This document shows positions 34,131-45,944 of a stretch of DNA of 64,000 nt, piece by piece. The stretch lies in the NCBI GenBank assembly GCA_012064415.1, contig SSNU01000154.1, positions 73,142-137,141 of the forward strand, given 5' to 3'. Made by a program: the position numbers and the translations under genes. The DNA is from Gyrodactylus bullatarudis. Its lineage: Eukaryota; Platyhelminthes; Monogenea; Gyrodactylidea; Gyrodactylidae. The notes below the pieces were generated by a model, which was not told where the DNA came from, ran no database searches, and saw only the letters and a list, made by a program, of their open reading frames with translations. Positions within the stretch are counted from its first letter, which is position 1, and each line of letters opens with the position of its first letter.

Positions 34131-35660
34131 CTCTTTTGATTGACTCGCTTTTTTATTTATCATTTTATGGACTAAACCTAATTAACATGAAGATGAGAAT
34201 CTAATATTTCCATGAAAAATTCAATATTTCGTTATTCCGCATTGAATTAAATTCCACGTATTTGAGTTCTGCACCTTTTCCCGCTTTTTATTGGTTCGCA
34301 TCGAACTTTTTTCGCATTCTGCTTCGAAAATCGGAGCGTTTTTTCATCGATATTGATCACTTTATTTTTAATCTAGCGATAATTATGATATTTTTCTAAA
34401 AAAGTCGTATTTCTATCATAACTAATATAAATTTATTGTGAAAGTGTTACTAAGATTGTATTATTAAAATAATAATCACATGATAACTATAGCTATTAAT
34501 TATGTGAAATTTTCTTAAGCCAAGTTCACTAGTACTAAATTTAACAAAATACAATATTTCTCTAGCAAAAATAATCATTATAATTTTAATTCGTATTTAA
34601 ATTTAAACTTATCTCTTGTACTGATAAACTTTATTGAGAACTACTGATACTCTATTATCTATTCTCAGCTAAATATTGTCTTTAACTTGCAATATGATAT
34701 TTATCAGTGCAAAGGACTGATGTCAAAAATATTTCAAAGTGCTCAAGTATGAGTGGCTAATCAACGTTAGACACATATGTTAGAAGAAACCTATGATCAT
34801 GACGAAAATTAACTAGGTTTGCTGGGGCAGAACTCTGCTCCAACCTAATATTGTCAGAAACCATAAACTCCCATCTTGTTTTTACTATCTAATATAGATA
34901 GTATCCATAGAAAATATTGAATCAATTAAAATTAAAGGCGTGAAACTTATTCTGTAGAATATTTTGTTGGACAAGCTATTTTATCCCACAGATAAAAAAT
35001 TTCATAATGTTTTTGTCGGACAATATTGAATTTGTATTCTTCTAAATCATTGTAATTATAATATTACAAATTCTAATGAATAAATATGGTGTATAATAAT
35101 TTCGGAAAAGTTATTTGAGAAAGCAAAATTCTCATGTAAATACACAAAGCGATTGGTAGCAAATTTTCTAAGTGAATTGTTGCTCAGGAAGAAAAGTTTG
35201 ATTTAATAGTGTAAAAGTGTTTTTTTTTGAAATAATAAATAACAAGATTTGAGTATTTCGAGTGAATATAAATAGAAATTTCACTTGGCTATCCTAGGAA
35301 TGTTTCTTCTTATAAATTCTCTTTAATGCAAGAGGTTCAATAATGAAATCAATCCTTATTTGTAATGTGTTAAAGTTGTATTCAAATCAAGAAGGAGGGG
35401 CAGGGACTTGTTCTAATCGATGAAATATATAACAATGGGGATATTCAGTATGTGTGTAAAAATTAGTTTTATTATAATATTTTATGCAAAAAAACAAATG
35501 GGAAAGTGCTTTTTCACCTATATAACAAATATTTTTCGAGTTGAATAATAAATTTTGTGAAAAAATATGTCAAATTTTTTATTTTAAAAAACAAATAAAA
35601 TGCTATAAAGAATCTGATTAGTGCTCATTTCATTTTGGATATGAATAATAACCAAAAATA
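34131..35660. other. No gene seen
   Basis: AT-rich, no terminal repeats or domain matches. A plus-strand frame beginning near 35670 has an acceptor-like TTTTTAG before it, but it mostly overlaps the antisense of the last SLC6 exon. Confidence 0.4.
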
Positions 35661-35811
35661 TCATTTTTAGAAAGATTGTCCCGTACACATATACAGGAAT
35701 CTAAAGATTCTATTCAAGATATAACAAACTTAGATGGAAGAAAATTAAATTTTTATCTTTTAGAGTTGATAGACGAAGATGGATGGCCAATTATTCCAAT
35801 AGATCTAGTAA

Positions 35812-38741
35812 TTAAAACCGTTGTTCATTTGATTCATTCTTTGGTAGAGAATCTATATTTGATACAGCTTCCACCTTTTTCCCCTCCTCTAATTCCTTAC
35901 TGGCTGCTGCAGCTCCAGCCATAGCTTGGGTCATCATTTGACTGATTATAGCATTAGATTGAGAAGCCAAGGCCTAAAGGTTAAATTTCCTTGGTTAAAT
36001 ACAGATACTTACAGATTGACTTGCTGTGAGAAAGGCAATAGCTTCAGGAGAATTGACATCTGTACCTGTTCTTTTAAGGACTTGCATTGTATGGGCGGTA
36101 GCTAGTTTGTCTGCAATGCTCAGTTTCGATTGGAAGAAGCTGTCGTAATCATCTTGTTGAATGTTTGGAACATTCAATGCATCTGTTTTGTCAAAAACTT
36201 GTGCTTTCGGTTTACGCTTGCGAGAGAGTTCTTGAATAAACTCTTGTCTATGGGAGTCGTCAGCAGGGCCCCATTCATGAACTGGTTTGAGGAATTCTTT
36301 AAGAAGCTAAATATTTTACAATTTGAATATGCATTCCATTAAAGATTTGATAAATTTTTATACTCACAATAAAGCCACCCTCTCGACAATATTTGTACAA
36401 AAAGTAAAGTGGTATTACCATCACAATTGTTACTGCTATAACATGGCCAAATATTATCCATCCAGCAGAATAAGGTGTACTTTTGAAGGGATCTTCGACA
36501 AATCCAGAAATTATCAAGCAAAATGTGACCAAGGGAGATATGAATGCCCAACAAACGATCCAATACAAATTTGGTTTTTTCCCTATCATTAAGGCAACAT
36601 CTCTCTTGAACTGTTTCACACCTTCCATGAGAAAAAACTCTTTAGTAAAGAATCTTCGTATATAAAAATAAATATTTTTAATTCATAATTGCAAATTTTG
36701 TTTATCAAAGATTTGAATTGGATTTCCTTTTCACTATGATCTTCTTAAGTTGATACGATTTGAAAAAGAAATATTCATTTCCTCTCATTTACTAGAGAGA
36801 ATATCCTAATCAAGAAGGAGTTGCTCAATCTACTAAAAAACTACACCTATACTTTACTTAAAGATTCTTCATGAGAAGAAAAAGCTATTCACCTATAGCC
36901 ATTGTTATAGAAAAATAATATTACTGTATAAGGAAAGATAGAAGTGTATATATCTTTATGGGAAGAATTCTGATTGGTCGACATTTCCCTATATTCCTAT
37001 TTGGGATCATTTATTGATTTATTTTAATTCTTTTTTCCTTTTTTTGTTGTACAATGTACATGTTTATTGATCCACTTTTATAAAGGTTCATTTATATTTT
37101 AATTTGAAGAGATTGGAAAGAATGATGTTGGTTTAACTAATTTTTTTTCACTCACCATAAACATAGGAAATCACCATTGTTTCGACAAATGCAATTATCA
37201 AGAGAGGATATCCACTTAATGTCATATCAACAAGATCAATAAGGTATGGACCCCCTTTGCAAACAAAAGGTAAGCCAAGTAAAAATCCACTGGCACAAGC
37301 TAAAACTCTGAGTAAAACAAGTAAAAAAATGAGATCAATTTACAACATTGGCTCATAGGACTCTTACCTGAATGTCATGATTTGTTTTTTAGTCTTGAGA
37401 AGTCTCATCCGGGATAACTCATCAATAACAGCACTCAGTACACTTTCAACAGTAGAAAGTTCTGATCCCATACCAAGTGTAAACATCATTAGGAAAAATA
37501 TAACAGCCCATAATGGAGCTACTGGAAATCTTGCCAAAGCTTCAGGGTATACTTCAAATACTAAGCCAGGTCCTTGAGAAGCAACCTTTTCAATAGTCAT
37601 ATTCTTCTCATGAGCCATAATTCCAAGATTAGCAAATATAACAAAGCCAGCAAATATACTTGTACCGCAATTTATAATAACTATGAGGAATGCATCTCTA
37701 TAACAGTTATGTTTAAATGTATTAAAACTGGACATTGCTATTAAACCTCCATTACCGACAGATAAGGAGAAGAAAATCTGTGTTGCTGCTTGTATCCAAA
37801 CTTTGACATTTTTTATTTTTGACCAAACAGGTGTAATGTAAAATAATATTCCAGCTAATGATCCTTCTGATAGCAAACTCTTGATAAGTAGAGTTAAGAG
37901 AACAAAATACGGAAATATGGCCGTGAAATAGGCAACTTTTCCCAATGATGCAACACCTTTAATCAAAGCAAAGCATACTAAAATCCAGCAAGCTAAAAGG
38001 CACAATGATAACTTCCATGATGGTCCTCCAAAATCATCGATACTATCCGATTTTTCAAGAACATAAATTCTGAGAGAAATTGAAATCAAGTTATCATTAA
38101 AATTCTATCTATTTTCTATTTGACTTACTGATAAAATTCCTGAGCAGGAGTCATCATCCCGGTCGTATTTCCAGTAAAATTGGCTGATATACAATTCGGG
38201 GTGTTCCAAAAGTTATTACAATCTGTCCATGGTAGATAGTTCGTAAATGATGCTCCAAGAAAGAAAACACAATGCGTGACAATAATAATGTAATAAATAC
38301 CCAGTATCCATGATAATAAGACCATACTATAACCGATACCCTTGAACAGGGGAGCCATATTCCAGATGCTGATAGGGCCAAGACTGGCGAATTGGCCGAA
38401 AGCAAACTCAAGAAAGAACAATGGTAATCCTATTATAGCAACCATGATGACATAAGGTATAAGAAAGGCTCCACCTCCATTACTGTAGCATAGATAAGGA
38501 AAACGCCAAACATTTCCCAATCCAACAGCATATCCAACACAAGTTAAGATAAACTCTATTTCACCACCCCAGGCTTGTCTCTCGGGTCCTGAATTCTCTT
38601 TTCTCGCAAATTTTATTCCAATTTGACCATCTTCAGTATCCTATTTTAATATTAATAAGAAAAACTTACAATAATCTGATCAGCTTCTGATTTTTTTATT
38701 ACTGTCGGATCATCGTTTTTCTCAGTATCAATTTCAGTCAT
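35812..38741 (-). CDS. SLC6 transporter, glycine-transporter-like
   Basis: Seven exons on the minus strand (38741-38670, 38640-38129, 38069-37368, 37307-37156, 36621-36368, 36306-36013, 35973-35812) join to 715 aa. TM1 carries GYAVGLGNVWRFPYLCYSNG, with Gly where monoamine transporters have Asp, as in amino-acid and GABA carriers. The extracellular loop 2 has a Cys pair (TDCNNFWNTPNC) and N-glycosylation sites. TM6 with FFSLSVGNGGLIAMSSFN, then HNCYRD and SIFAGFVIF, is closest in pattern to glycine transporters. The TM11/12 region reads GKKPNLYWIVCWAFISP. The protein is expected to be a plasma-membrane Na+/Cl- coupled symporter. The C-terminal tail (98 plus 53 residues) is long and Gln/Ala-rich. 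Introns are 29, 59, 60, 534, 61 and 39 nt. The substrate is uncertain. Confidence 0.93.
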
Positions 38742-40019
38742 GGGAATACTATTTTATAAGAATTTTTAATCCTTTCTCTCTGTAGAAGCCGGAATTAAAT
38801 GTTTTTATTTATAATCTAGGTGGATATATGCTTAAAGCAAATTTATCAAAATAATTTTCATTGGTTGATTCAAACAGCCAATAATAATTCGGCATACAAA
38901 ATGGTATGGATGAGATGATTTAATATCGATCTGAATATGATTGGTTGATTAAAATAGGGAATTTGTTTCATTAAATAGTCATTATACTGATAGAAACACT
39001 TTTTATCAATATTAATGAATTTTTTTAGTTTAATCGAATAAACTCTATGACACATCAATGAATGTTGTAAAAATAGAATATCTTTGAACTTAAATAGTAT
39101 TTTCTGTCAAATAATTTTTTCGTATAGAATTATGTCTAAGATAAATTTTTGATCAAATTCAACCATTGATTGTAGTCATAATAATTATTTGGTTTTATTG
39201 TTTTTGACTCTCATAGCTCCGAAAGGATTTGCCGATGATTCAATTTCGATTGTACCTTGTATGAAATAAAACTGAGGATTGTCAAATTGTATAAAATTTC
39301 AAGGGCGTGTATAAAAATTACAGGAAAAAAGGCTTGATTTAAGAATTTAAAAATAAATAATTAAGTATTCTGATAAGTTATAACCTTCAAGAGACATGAG
39401 AAATGCCATAAAATATTAAATTCATGTTTATAGTTTAAAACAAAATAAAAAAGTCACTTTCTCTCAGGATTTTTCAAATCGCCGCTCAATTTTCAATGAG
39501 TTCTTTCTACGTAACCACTTATAACCTTAATATCATGTACCTCAATTATGATTTTACCACATTAAAAATAATGATCTTATCACGTATAAAATTCATTTTT
39601 CTATGATGTGAGCATTACCTACAGTTGAGTAAGCCTATTATTATAACTTTCATCCGGAAACTGGGGTCCAATGACTTTTCCTTTCAGAATGTACATTCCC
39701 TCAAAGCCTGGGAAATATGGTACAGGTATACCCCAGAGATGGATGTAGAAAATTAACCCCCTTCCTCTCTACACCCAAAATAAATATAAATTTTTGTATC
39801 ATTACTTTAAAGTAGACTCAGCAAGAGTTTTGAATCTCAAGAATTAGTTTTTCTTGATTTTTACACCATTGTAAAGATCGTTTTCTTTAGATCAGAACCA
39901 TATAATCTACTTTATGTCTTATACTCAAATTAATTTATCTAGATCGAGTTAAAGTTTCTCATAAATTTATGGAAAATTATTTTTAAATCATTTTCTCAAA
40001 CTGTCCTGTAACTCTCGAA
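38742..40019. other. SLC6 upstream region; no gene seen
   Basis: Presumed promoter side of the minus-strand SLC6 gene, then AT-rich DNA. I see no conserved frame or repeat boundary before the Tigger relic. Confidence 0.4.
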
Positions 40020-40584
40020 AAGAGTTCTGCCAGATGCAAAACAGAAAACTCTTCTAAAGAGCGAATTACAGCGATGGTGTGCTGTAATGCTGCTGGAAGA
40101 ATGTATCCCACTCTCTACCTTGGTGAGTTTTCATCAAAGCAAAATTTAAAAATCATAAAATATTTTTACAAATTCAGGAAAATCTAAAAAGCCCAGATGT
40201 TTTAGAGGTCGTTTATATGCTGATTACCATGGCACGCCAACAGCATGGATGAATCGAGAAATTTTTCAAATGTAGCTGAATAAGTTTGCTGAAACTGTTG
40301 AGCGAAATGTTTTACTATTAGTTGATAATGTAAGCTCTCATCATAGAGTCCTGTGTCCAGACAATGTTACCTTGTTGTATTTGCCTCAAAATACAACAGC
40401 CTTGTGTCAGCCGTGTGATCAAGGTGTAATCCGTTCGTTCAAAGCTAACTACATTAATTCTACAATAGATTTCAATGCTGTTGATTTGAACATCGCACTC
40501 AATCTCTTAAGAAGATCTGAACAACTTATTACAAGGGATGTAATAGTGAATTCATGGAACAAAGGAATATTTTCAAGGTTTTAA
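40020..40584 (+). pseudogene. Tigger/pogo-type DDE transposase relic
   Basis: Frames read AMVCCNAAGRMYPTLYLG, then KSKKPRCFRGRLYADYHG, GTPTAWMNREIFQ, a stop, NVLLLVDNVSSHH, LLYLPQNTTALCQPCDQGVI and RSFKANY. These match the DDE_1 catalytic core of Tigger/pogo/CENP-B-like transposases, including the D-N-x-x-S-H and L-P-x-N-T-T-x-L-x-Q-P-x-D-Q-G-V-I motifs. An insertion near 40125-40175 and a stop near 40275 break it. Neither the N-terminal helix-turn-helix region nor terminal repeats were found. Confidence 0.85.
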
Positions 40585-41220
40585 TAAATTTAACAAAATA
40601 AAAAAATGTTTTTGCAAAAATATCAGCAATATGTTTTGCATTTCCTTAAAATATTTTATGCTCATTTGACTAAACTTGAACCAAGCTTTTATTTGCAAAA
40701 AAAATTAGCTTTCTAACTCAATATTCAACAAAGATATGCTCATTGGAAATTTCGTGAAATTTTGTTTTCATTGAAAAGAAAGTTTAAGGAAGGATTCGTA
40801 AGAGGATCGAGTCAGAATTACTCATTGATTTTTATAAAACACTGTGAGTATGAACGAGTAATTATCTAATTATGGTACAAGTGAGTGAAGCTACAATGAG
40901 CAATAATTATAATTAAAGGTTGCAATTTTCTACTTCAAGAATTGTGAGGGTGATGCATTCTTTTCATGAAAACCTCATTTTAATTTGGAATCTTATTCGA
41001 GTTTAATGAATAATTTACTAACTTGCGGGGGTACTAATCTGACCAGAAAAAAATTCTCTACAAATTGAGACCAAAATCAGAAAAAATGAAAATTATTTTA
41101 TTCGTATACTTGTCCTACTTCTTAGTAGGTTGATGATTAATTTTATTTCTGAAATACAGGAAAAATGGGGTGTGCACATTCTCGGACACGAAAACTGGTG
41201 CAGAAGTGTATCAGACGACA

Positions 41221-41801
41221 AAAGCTAATTGATATGAAGTTGGGAATTTATGATTTTAAAAAAAATTCATCAAAAATTCGAATATTCAAAAGATTTTTTG
41301 GAATCCTACTCATGTTGCCCACTTTTACGGTTTGAAGAAAAAAATTATTTTCATGAAGAATCTAGGCATTTTTCAAATTTCAATTTGGCGCCAAAATCTT
41401 TTCGAACATTGAGCTGAAAATCTTTATTGATTTCAAAGTGGGAGATTGATCAAAAGTTGTTTTTCAGGATCTCAATAAGAAAAGATAGCCGAATATGCTG
41501 AATCTGTTCTCATGTATAATCTCATTATCGTTTCGGAGTCGAATTTCGATTTTTTGATCATTTTCACTACTTGAAAATTAATGAAATTTCGACAAATCGA
41601 AATCCCTCGAAAATGGTGGATCTTTTGAAAATTTGTCTGCGATATTTGGGTTTCTTGTCTCGAAATTTGAAAAATGACCATATTTTTTTCTTCAGTGGGC
41701 AACATGAGTAGGATTCCAAAAAACCTTTTGAATATTCGAATTTTTGATGAAAAAATCGAGTTTTTCGTAAAAATCATCCCAACTTCATATCAATTAGCTT
41801 T
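41221..41801. repeat. Palindromic MITE, family of 14508 and 42696
   Basis: The ends AAAGCTAATTGATATGAAG and their inverse CTTCATATCAATTAGCTTT enclose arms that contain CCTACTCATGTTGCCCACTT and its inverse. The frames at 41472-41883 are translations of the palindrome. No TA duplication is clear at this copy. Confidence 0.8.
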
Positions 41802-42695
41802 GTTTGGAAATTATTCCTGCAGAAGAAAGAAGTTACGATGGCCTCTAACTATCTTTTGGAACCATATTGATATTGCAGCATAATACATAATTCATTACGA
41901 TGATTAGTGCTGTATCGTTTTAAATGGAAAGATTTCCAAAAATCTCCAAAAAAAAATTCGAAGAGAATTTTTAAAAGTACTATCTAAACAGCCGATGAAG
42001 TGAACTTCAATAGTAAAAAAAGGGTTTTGGAAATATCTATTGAATTTGTGTTTTATCAAATTTTTTATCTAAAATGTTTATAATAAACATTATAGCTCGC
42101 ATTACAATTCGAAAAAAATCTGAAAACAATCCTCTACAACTAGTTGCTTGAAACTTTTGACCTCTTCTGGTTGAGAAGCTTAGCTCGATAGTATCAATAA
42201 AATTAAAATTTTTTTAACAATTGGGAAAAATTCAAATCTCTTTTTAAAGCTATTAGAACAGGACGCAGGGGATTTTCCTTACATTGACAAGTGTGAAATC
42301 AGCTGAGATTTATAAATCTGCTTTGAAGATAATAGGAAACGTTTCAAAACTAACCAAAATCAGTTTGAGGCAACGAGTTGTAGAGAATTGTTTGCAGATC
42401 ATTTCTGTCTTTTTGACAATAAACATTAAAAAACAGATCTAAAATTCGATAAAACACAAATTTGAATATTTCTCGAAATCAGTAAGTTAAAAATTTAGAA
42501 CATAGTTGAAAAAATTCAACTACATCATCATTTTCGAATGAAATCTTAAATTTTATTTAAACTATAAATTATTTAAAAAATATTGGAAACAGTGAAATTA
42601 AAGTTTGAGTTAAGAAAATGCCATTTTTGAAAATATCAAAATTCCTCACCAATACACTGAAATTATTCAAAATTCATGCTACAAATAGTTTTAAT
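41802..42695. other. Spacer between palindromic MITEs
   Basis: Contains partial inverted similarity around 41940-42070 and 42350-42480 (AAACACAAATTT against AATTTGTGTTTTATC; ACTAGTTGCTTGAAAC against CAACGAGTTGTAGAG). This suggests a further decayed palindrome of about 550 bp. No gene. Confidence 0.45.
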
Positions 42696-43242
42696 AAAGC
42701 TAATAGATCTATGATTTTTACAGAAATCTCGATATTTTCATCAGGAATTCGAATTTTTTAAAGATTTTCTGGAATCCTACTACTCATGTTGCCCACTTTA
42801 AGCATTTGAAGAAAAAAATTATTTTTATGAAAATTATGGTCATTTTTCAAATTCCCATTTGGCGTCAAAATTCTATTTTTTCCAAATTTGAGCTGAAAAT
42901 TTTTATTGATTCGAAAGTGGGAGACTGATCGAATGAGTTTTTTCAGGATTAAGATTAGACAAGAAAATCTATTTAACTGAATCTGATCTTATGCATATTC
43001 ACATTACCGTTTGAGAGCGGAATTTTGATTTTTTGATCATTTTCACTACTTGATTGGGAAACTGTCGATAATTTAACGGTGTTAGTCAGCTTTATTATCT
43101 AATCTTGGTCCTGAAAATCAATTTTTGATCAGCCTCAAACATTGAGTAGGATTCCAAAAAATCTTCAACAAATTCGAATTCTTGATGAAAATATCGAGAT
43201 TTCTGTAAAGATCATAGATTCCTAACTTCATATCAACTAACT
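42696..43242. repeat. Palindromic MITE, third family member
   Basis: Left arm AAAGCTAATAGATC...CAGAAATCTCGATATTTTCA and right arm TGAAAATATCGAGATTTCTG...ACTAACTATT. The right arm has lost part of the CATGTTGCCCAC block. Same family as 41221-41801, more decayed. Confidence 0.75.
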
Positions 43243-43439
43243 ATTCAAATTTTCAGGAAAAAGTTGCTTCTTTTCAAAATGAGTGCTGAATATAAGTACG
43301 ATAAATAATTTCTCTATTCATCATATTCATCTATTGGGTAATTAAAAATATATATTTGGATTATACTTCAAAGTAGAAACATAATCTATATGATTAAAAT
43401 AAATCCATGATACTGTTAATGAATCATTAATAATCATTA

Positions 43440-43447
43440 ATAATGAT
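43440..43447. repeat. Likely hAT target duplication, left
   Basis: ATAATGAT, agreeing at 6 of 8 positions with ATAGGGAT at 45183-45190. The duplication has probably decayed. Confidence 0.5.
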
Positions 43448-45182
43448 TAGGGCAGTAAATTTGCTAATTTTGCTATTTTTGATATGATATGTAGAATTTT
43501 ATTACGAATAATACACTATCATTCTTTCTTTTCTAAGCGTTCTGATAGTCGAGATAATTTTGCTATTTTTTTGCTTTTGAGATATGACATGCCCTTTTTT
43601 GGCTAATTTTTTCTCACAAGCCTGTGTTGGATATTTGATAATTGTATTTCAGATAAAATTCTTTATTCTTATTGGAAGATATACTAAGAAAACCATGGAA
43701 TAGTGTGTATTCCCTCACTTTAGTTACCTTACGATGTCATTGCCACTACGAGTAACCAAGCTTCTCAGCGGTTTTCCCGATACTTTCAAGATTGACAAGA
43801 ATAACCCTGGATATATTAAATGCATGAAATGCAACTCATCCTTCAAGGCTTCAAAAAAGGATCATATATTCAAGCATATTTGGACCCAGAAGCATCAAAT
43901 GTCCCAAAAAATTAACCAAATTGATTCTCATTTTCCTGGAGACAAAAACAAGATTATTGCTAAAGGATTCTTAAAAGCTGGAATTCCTCTGAATAAGCTT
44001 GAGAACCCATCTATTGTTGAAATGTTTAAAAGCTTAAATATCAATTCTTTTACAAGTGTGGCAGCTAGAAATTATTTGGATGAATTCTACATGGAAGAAA
44101 TCAAAACTATCAAGAGCTTCGTTAAAGATAAACCTGTTTTTATCATGATCGACGAAAGCAGAATTAATGATCGTCCAGTATGCTGCATAATTATCGGATC
44201 TATTGAAGAACCAACTAAATTCTATGTCTGCAATTGTATAGAAGTCAAAACCAAATTGGATTATCTGCGACAGCATTTGTAGAACCCTGGAGGAATTTGA
44301 AGTCTCTGCGGAAAACTTCTTGCTTCTACTTTCGGATGCTGCCACATATATGACGAAGGCTAAAGGATTTTTGAAGACAAAATATCCTAATCTATTTCAC
44401 GTTACTTGTTTCTCTCATTTATTGCATAATTGTGCCATGATCATCAAGGAGAGCTGTCCTAACGTTGATCGACTTATTTCTTCAGTAAAAGCTTCAATTG
44501 TCAAGAATAAGTCAAGAAGAGACAAATTCGAGATCATAGGTGCACCTCCAACACCAGTAGTTACTCGTTGGGGAACTTGGTTGGAGGCAGTGGACTATTA
44601 TACGACTAATCTTCCAGAAATCCGGAATGTTTTTGAGACTGAAAGTGGTGAAGGAATAATCTTGACCAATGTCAAGGAAATACTCAGTGATGGAAGACTT
44701 TCTAGAGATCTTGCTACAATCCAACATTCCTATCATTCAATAAAAGAATTAGTTAAGGCCATAGAGGATCCGAATAAGACCCTCAGAGAAGTTTATCCGT
44801 TAATCAAGAATCTCAACTTTGGCGAGGATCCCTACAAGATTAAAGAGTACATCAATGAAAGGCTCTCGAAAAATGACGCTGCTGATATCTTCAATATGAC
44901 AAGAGATGAAATTAGCCCACGAAATTACAATTTACTGCTCAATATGAATCCAACATCAGCCGAAGTAGAAAGATCATTTTCTAAAATGAAATATTTCTAT
45001 CAAAAAAATAAGAATTTTAAAGAAGAGAACTTTAAAAAATACTTTAAATTATATGCAAATAGGCCTTGAATAAATTTGCTATTTTTTGGCTAAAAAAAAT
45101 TTATTTTTGCTATATTTTTGCTAAAAATGCTGAAATTTTTGCTAATTTTTTTGAGAATTCTGCTATTTTACTTACTGCCCTA
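43448..45182 (+). mobile_element. hAT transposon with broken transposase
   Basis: 1735 bp with ends TAGGGCAGTAA and the inverted TTACTGCCCTA, flanked by a likely 8-bp duplication. Both subterminal zones (43455-43640 and 45070-45175) are packed with TTTTGCTA / TTTTTGGCTAA motifs, the kind of array bound by hAT transposases. The central transposase is interrupted by one frameshift. Confidence 0.88.
43734..45069 (+). pseudogene. hAT transposase, single frameshift
   Basis: The frame 43734-44282 starts MSLPLRVTKLLSGFPDTF and has a zinc finger (IKCMKC with IWTQKH). The downstream frame continues to 45069 with LLLLSDAATYMTKA, HVTCFSHLLHNCA, PPTPVVTRWGTWLEA and the C-terminal NMNPTSAEVERSFSKMK, the dimerisation hallmark of hAT transposases. 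The two frames overlap near 44275, where homology passes from one to the other, so one indel separates them. The rest is open, indicating recent inactivation. An unspliced intron is less likely because there is no GT-AG pair at the break. Confidence 0.88.
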
Positions 45183-45190
45183 ATAGGGAT
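45183..45190. repeat. Likely hAT target duplication, right
   Basis: ATAGGGAT; see 43440-43447. Confidence 0.5.
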
Positions 45191-45770
45191 ATAAGATTTA
45201 TTGATTACTGTTGTGTCTTTTGATGGGCCTGTGCAATAGCAATTCGTTGAAATGGATCAGATTAAAACAGATTAAAATTCAGTGAAAATCACTTTTGAAT
45301 TAAGCTTAATAACTTCGAGTCTAGGAATAACACAAACTCATACGACACACATCAGGGGAAAGAGCTTCGAAATTTGCTCCGAAAACCTGAGAATTTCAAC
45401 TCAGGACGTATTTTAATTGATCTATTTAACCAAAAACTATTCTTAAATTTTAAGAAAACTTAACTATTTTTCAACTTTACTCGCAATTTTAAATGCTTTT
45501 CGAGCAAGGAAACAACTTTTTTTTAAATTCTTGTGTGGAATTTTTCGCTCTTTTATACCTTTTATGGTATAAATTATATACAGATAAACCTTTTACCCTC
45601 TTTTAAAATTCGACTTATGTGATGCCTGGTTTTGCAACTTCGCTTTTTCACATTTTATACCCAAATCTTGTAAGATAGGAAAATTCTGAGCACAGATTCG
45701 GAATCAGCATAAAAATTCACATGGGAATCTCCACCCATGTTATTGGCTAATCAATAGAACACTTGTCCCC
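45191..45770. other. No gene seen
   Basis: AT-rich DNA between the hAT and a MITE. No domains or repeats recognised. Confidence 0.4.
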
Positions 45771-45880
45771 TCTTTTTTTAAAGTAATATGAATTACAAGG
45801 GCTTTTTAACATCGATGACATCACTGCAAGGGATTCGTTTTCATAGTCAATAAAATTAGAGAGAAATAAGAGGGTTAGCT
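45771..45880. repeat. MITE family C, copy 3
   Basis: Bounded by TTGTCCCCTCTTT and AAATAAGAGGGTTAGC. It contains GGGCTTTTTAACATCGATGA, the reverse complement of the block in copies 1 and 2, so this copy lies in the opposite orientation. It is shorter, with a diverged core. Confidence 0.55.
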
Positions 45881-45944
45881 ATTTTCTAGTTCAACCCAAT
45901 TTCTATTTAATTATTTATTCAAATTTCATAAGTGAGGTGACTTA

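Noticed and set aside
35676..35924. Plus-strand frame of 82 codons preceded by an acceptor-like TTTTTAG
   Set aside because: The second half is antisense to the last SLC6 exon and there is no ATG. The first part (DGRKLNFYLLELIDEDGWP) looks slightly protein-like, but there is not enough to call an exon.
36130..36665. Plus-strand frames across the SLC6 exons
   Set aside because: Shadows of the minus-strand transporter exons, whose splice phases and motifs are clear.
41472..41883. Frames of 69-101 codons on both strands
   Set aside because: They translate the arms of a palindromic MITE; similar arms elsewhere have stops.
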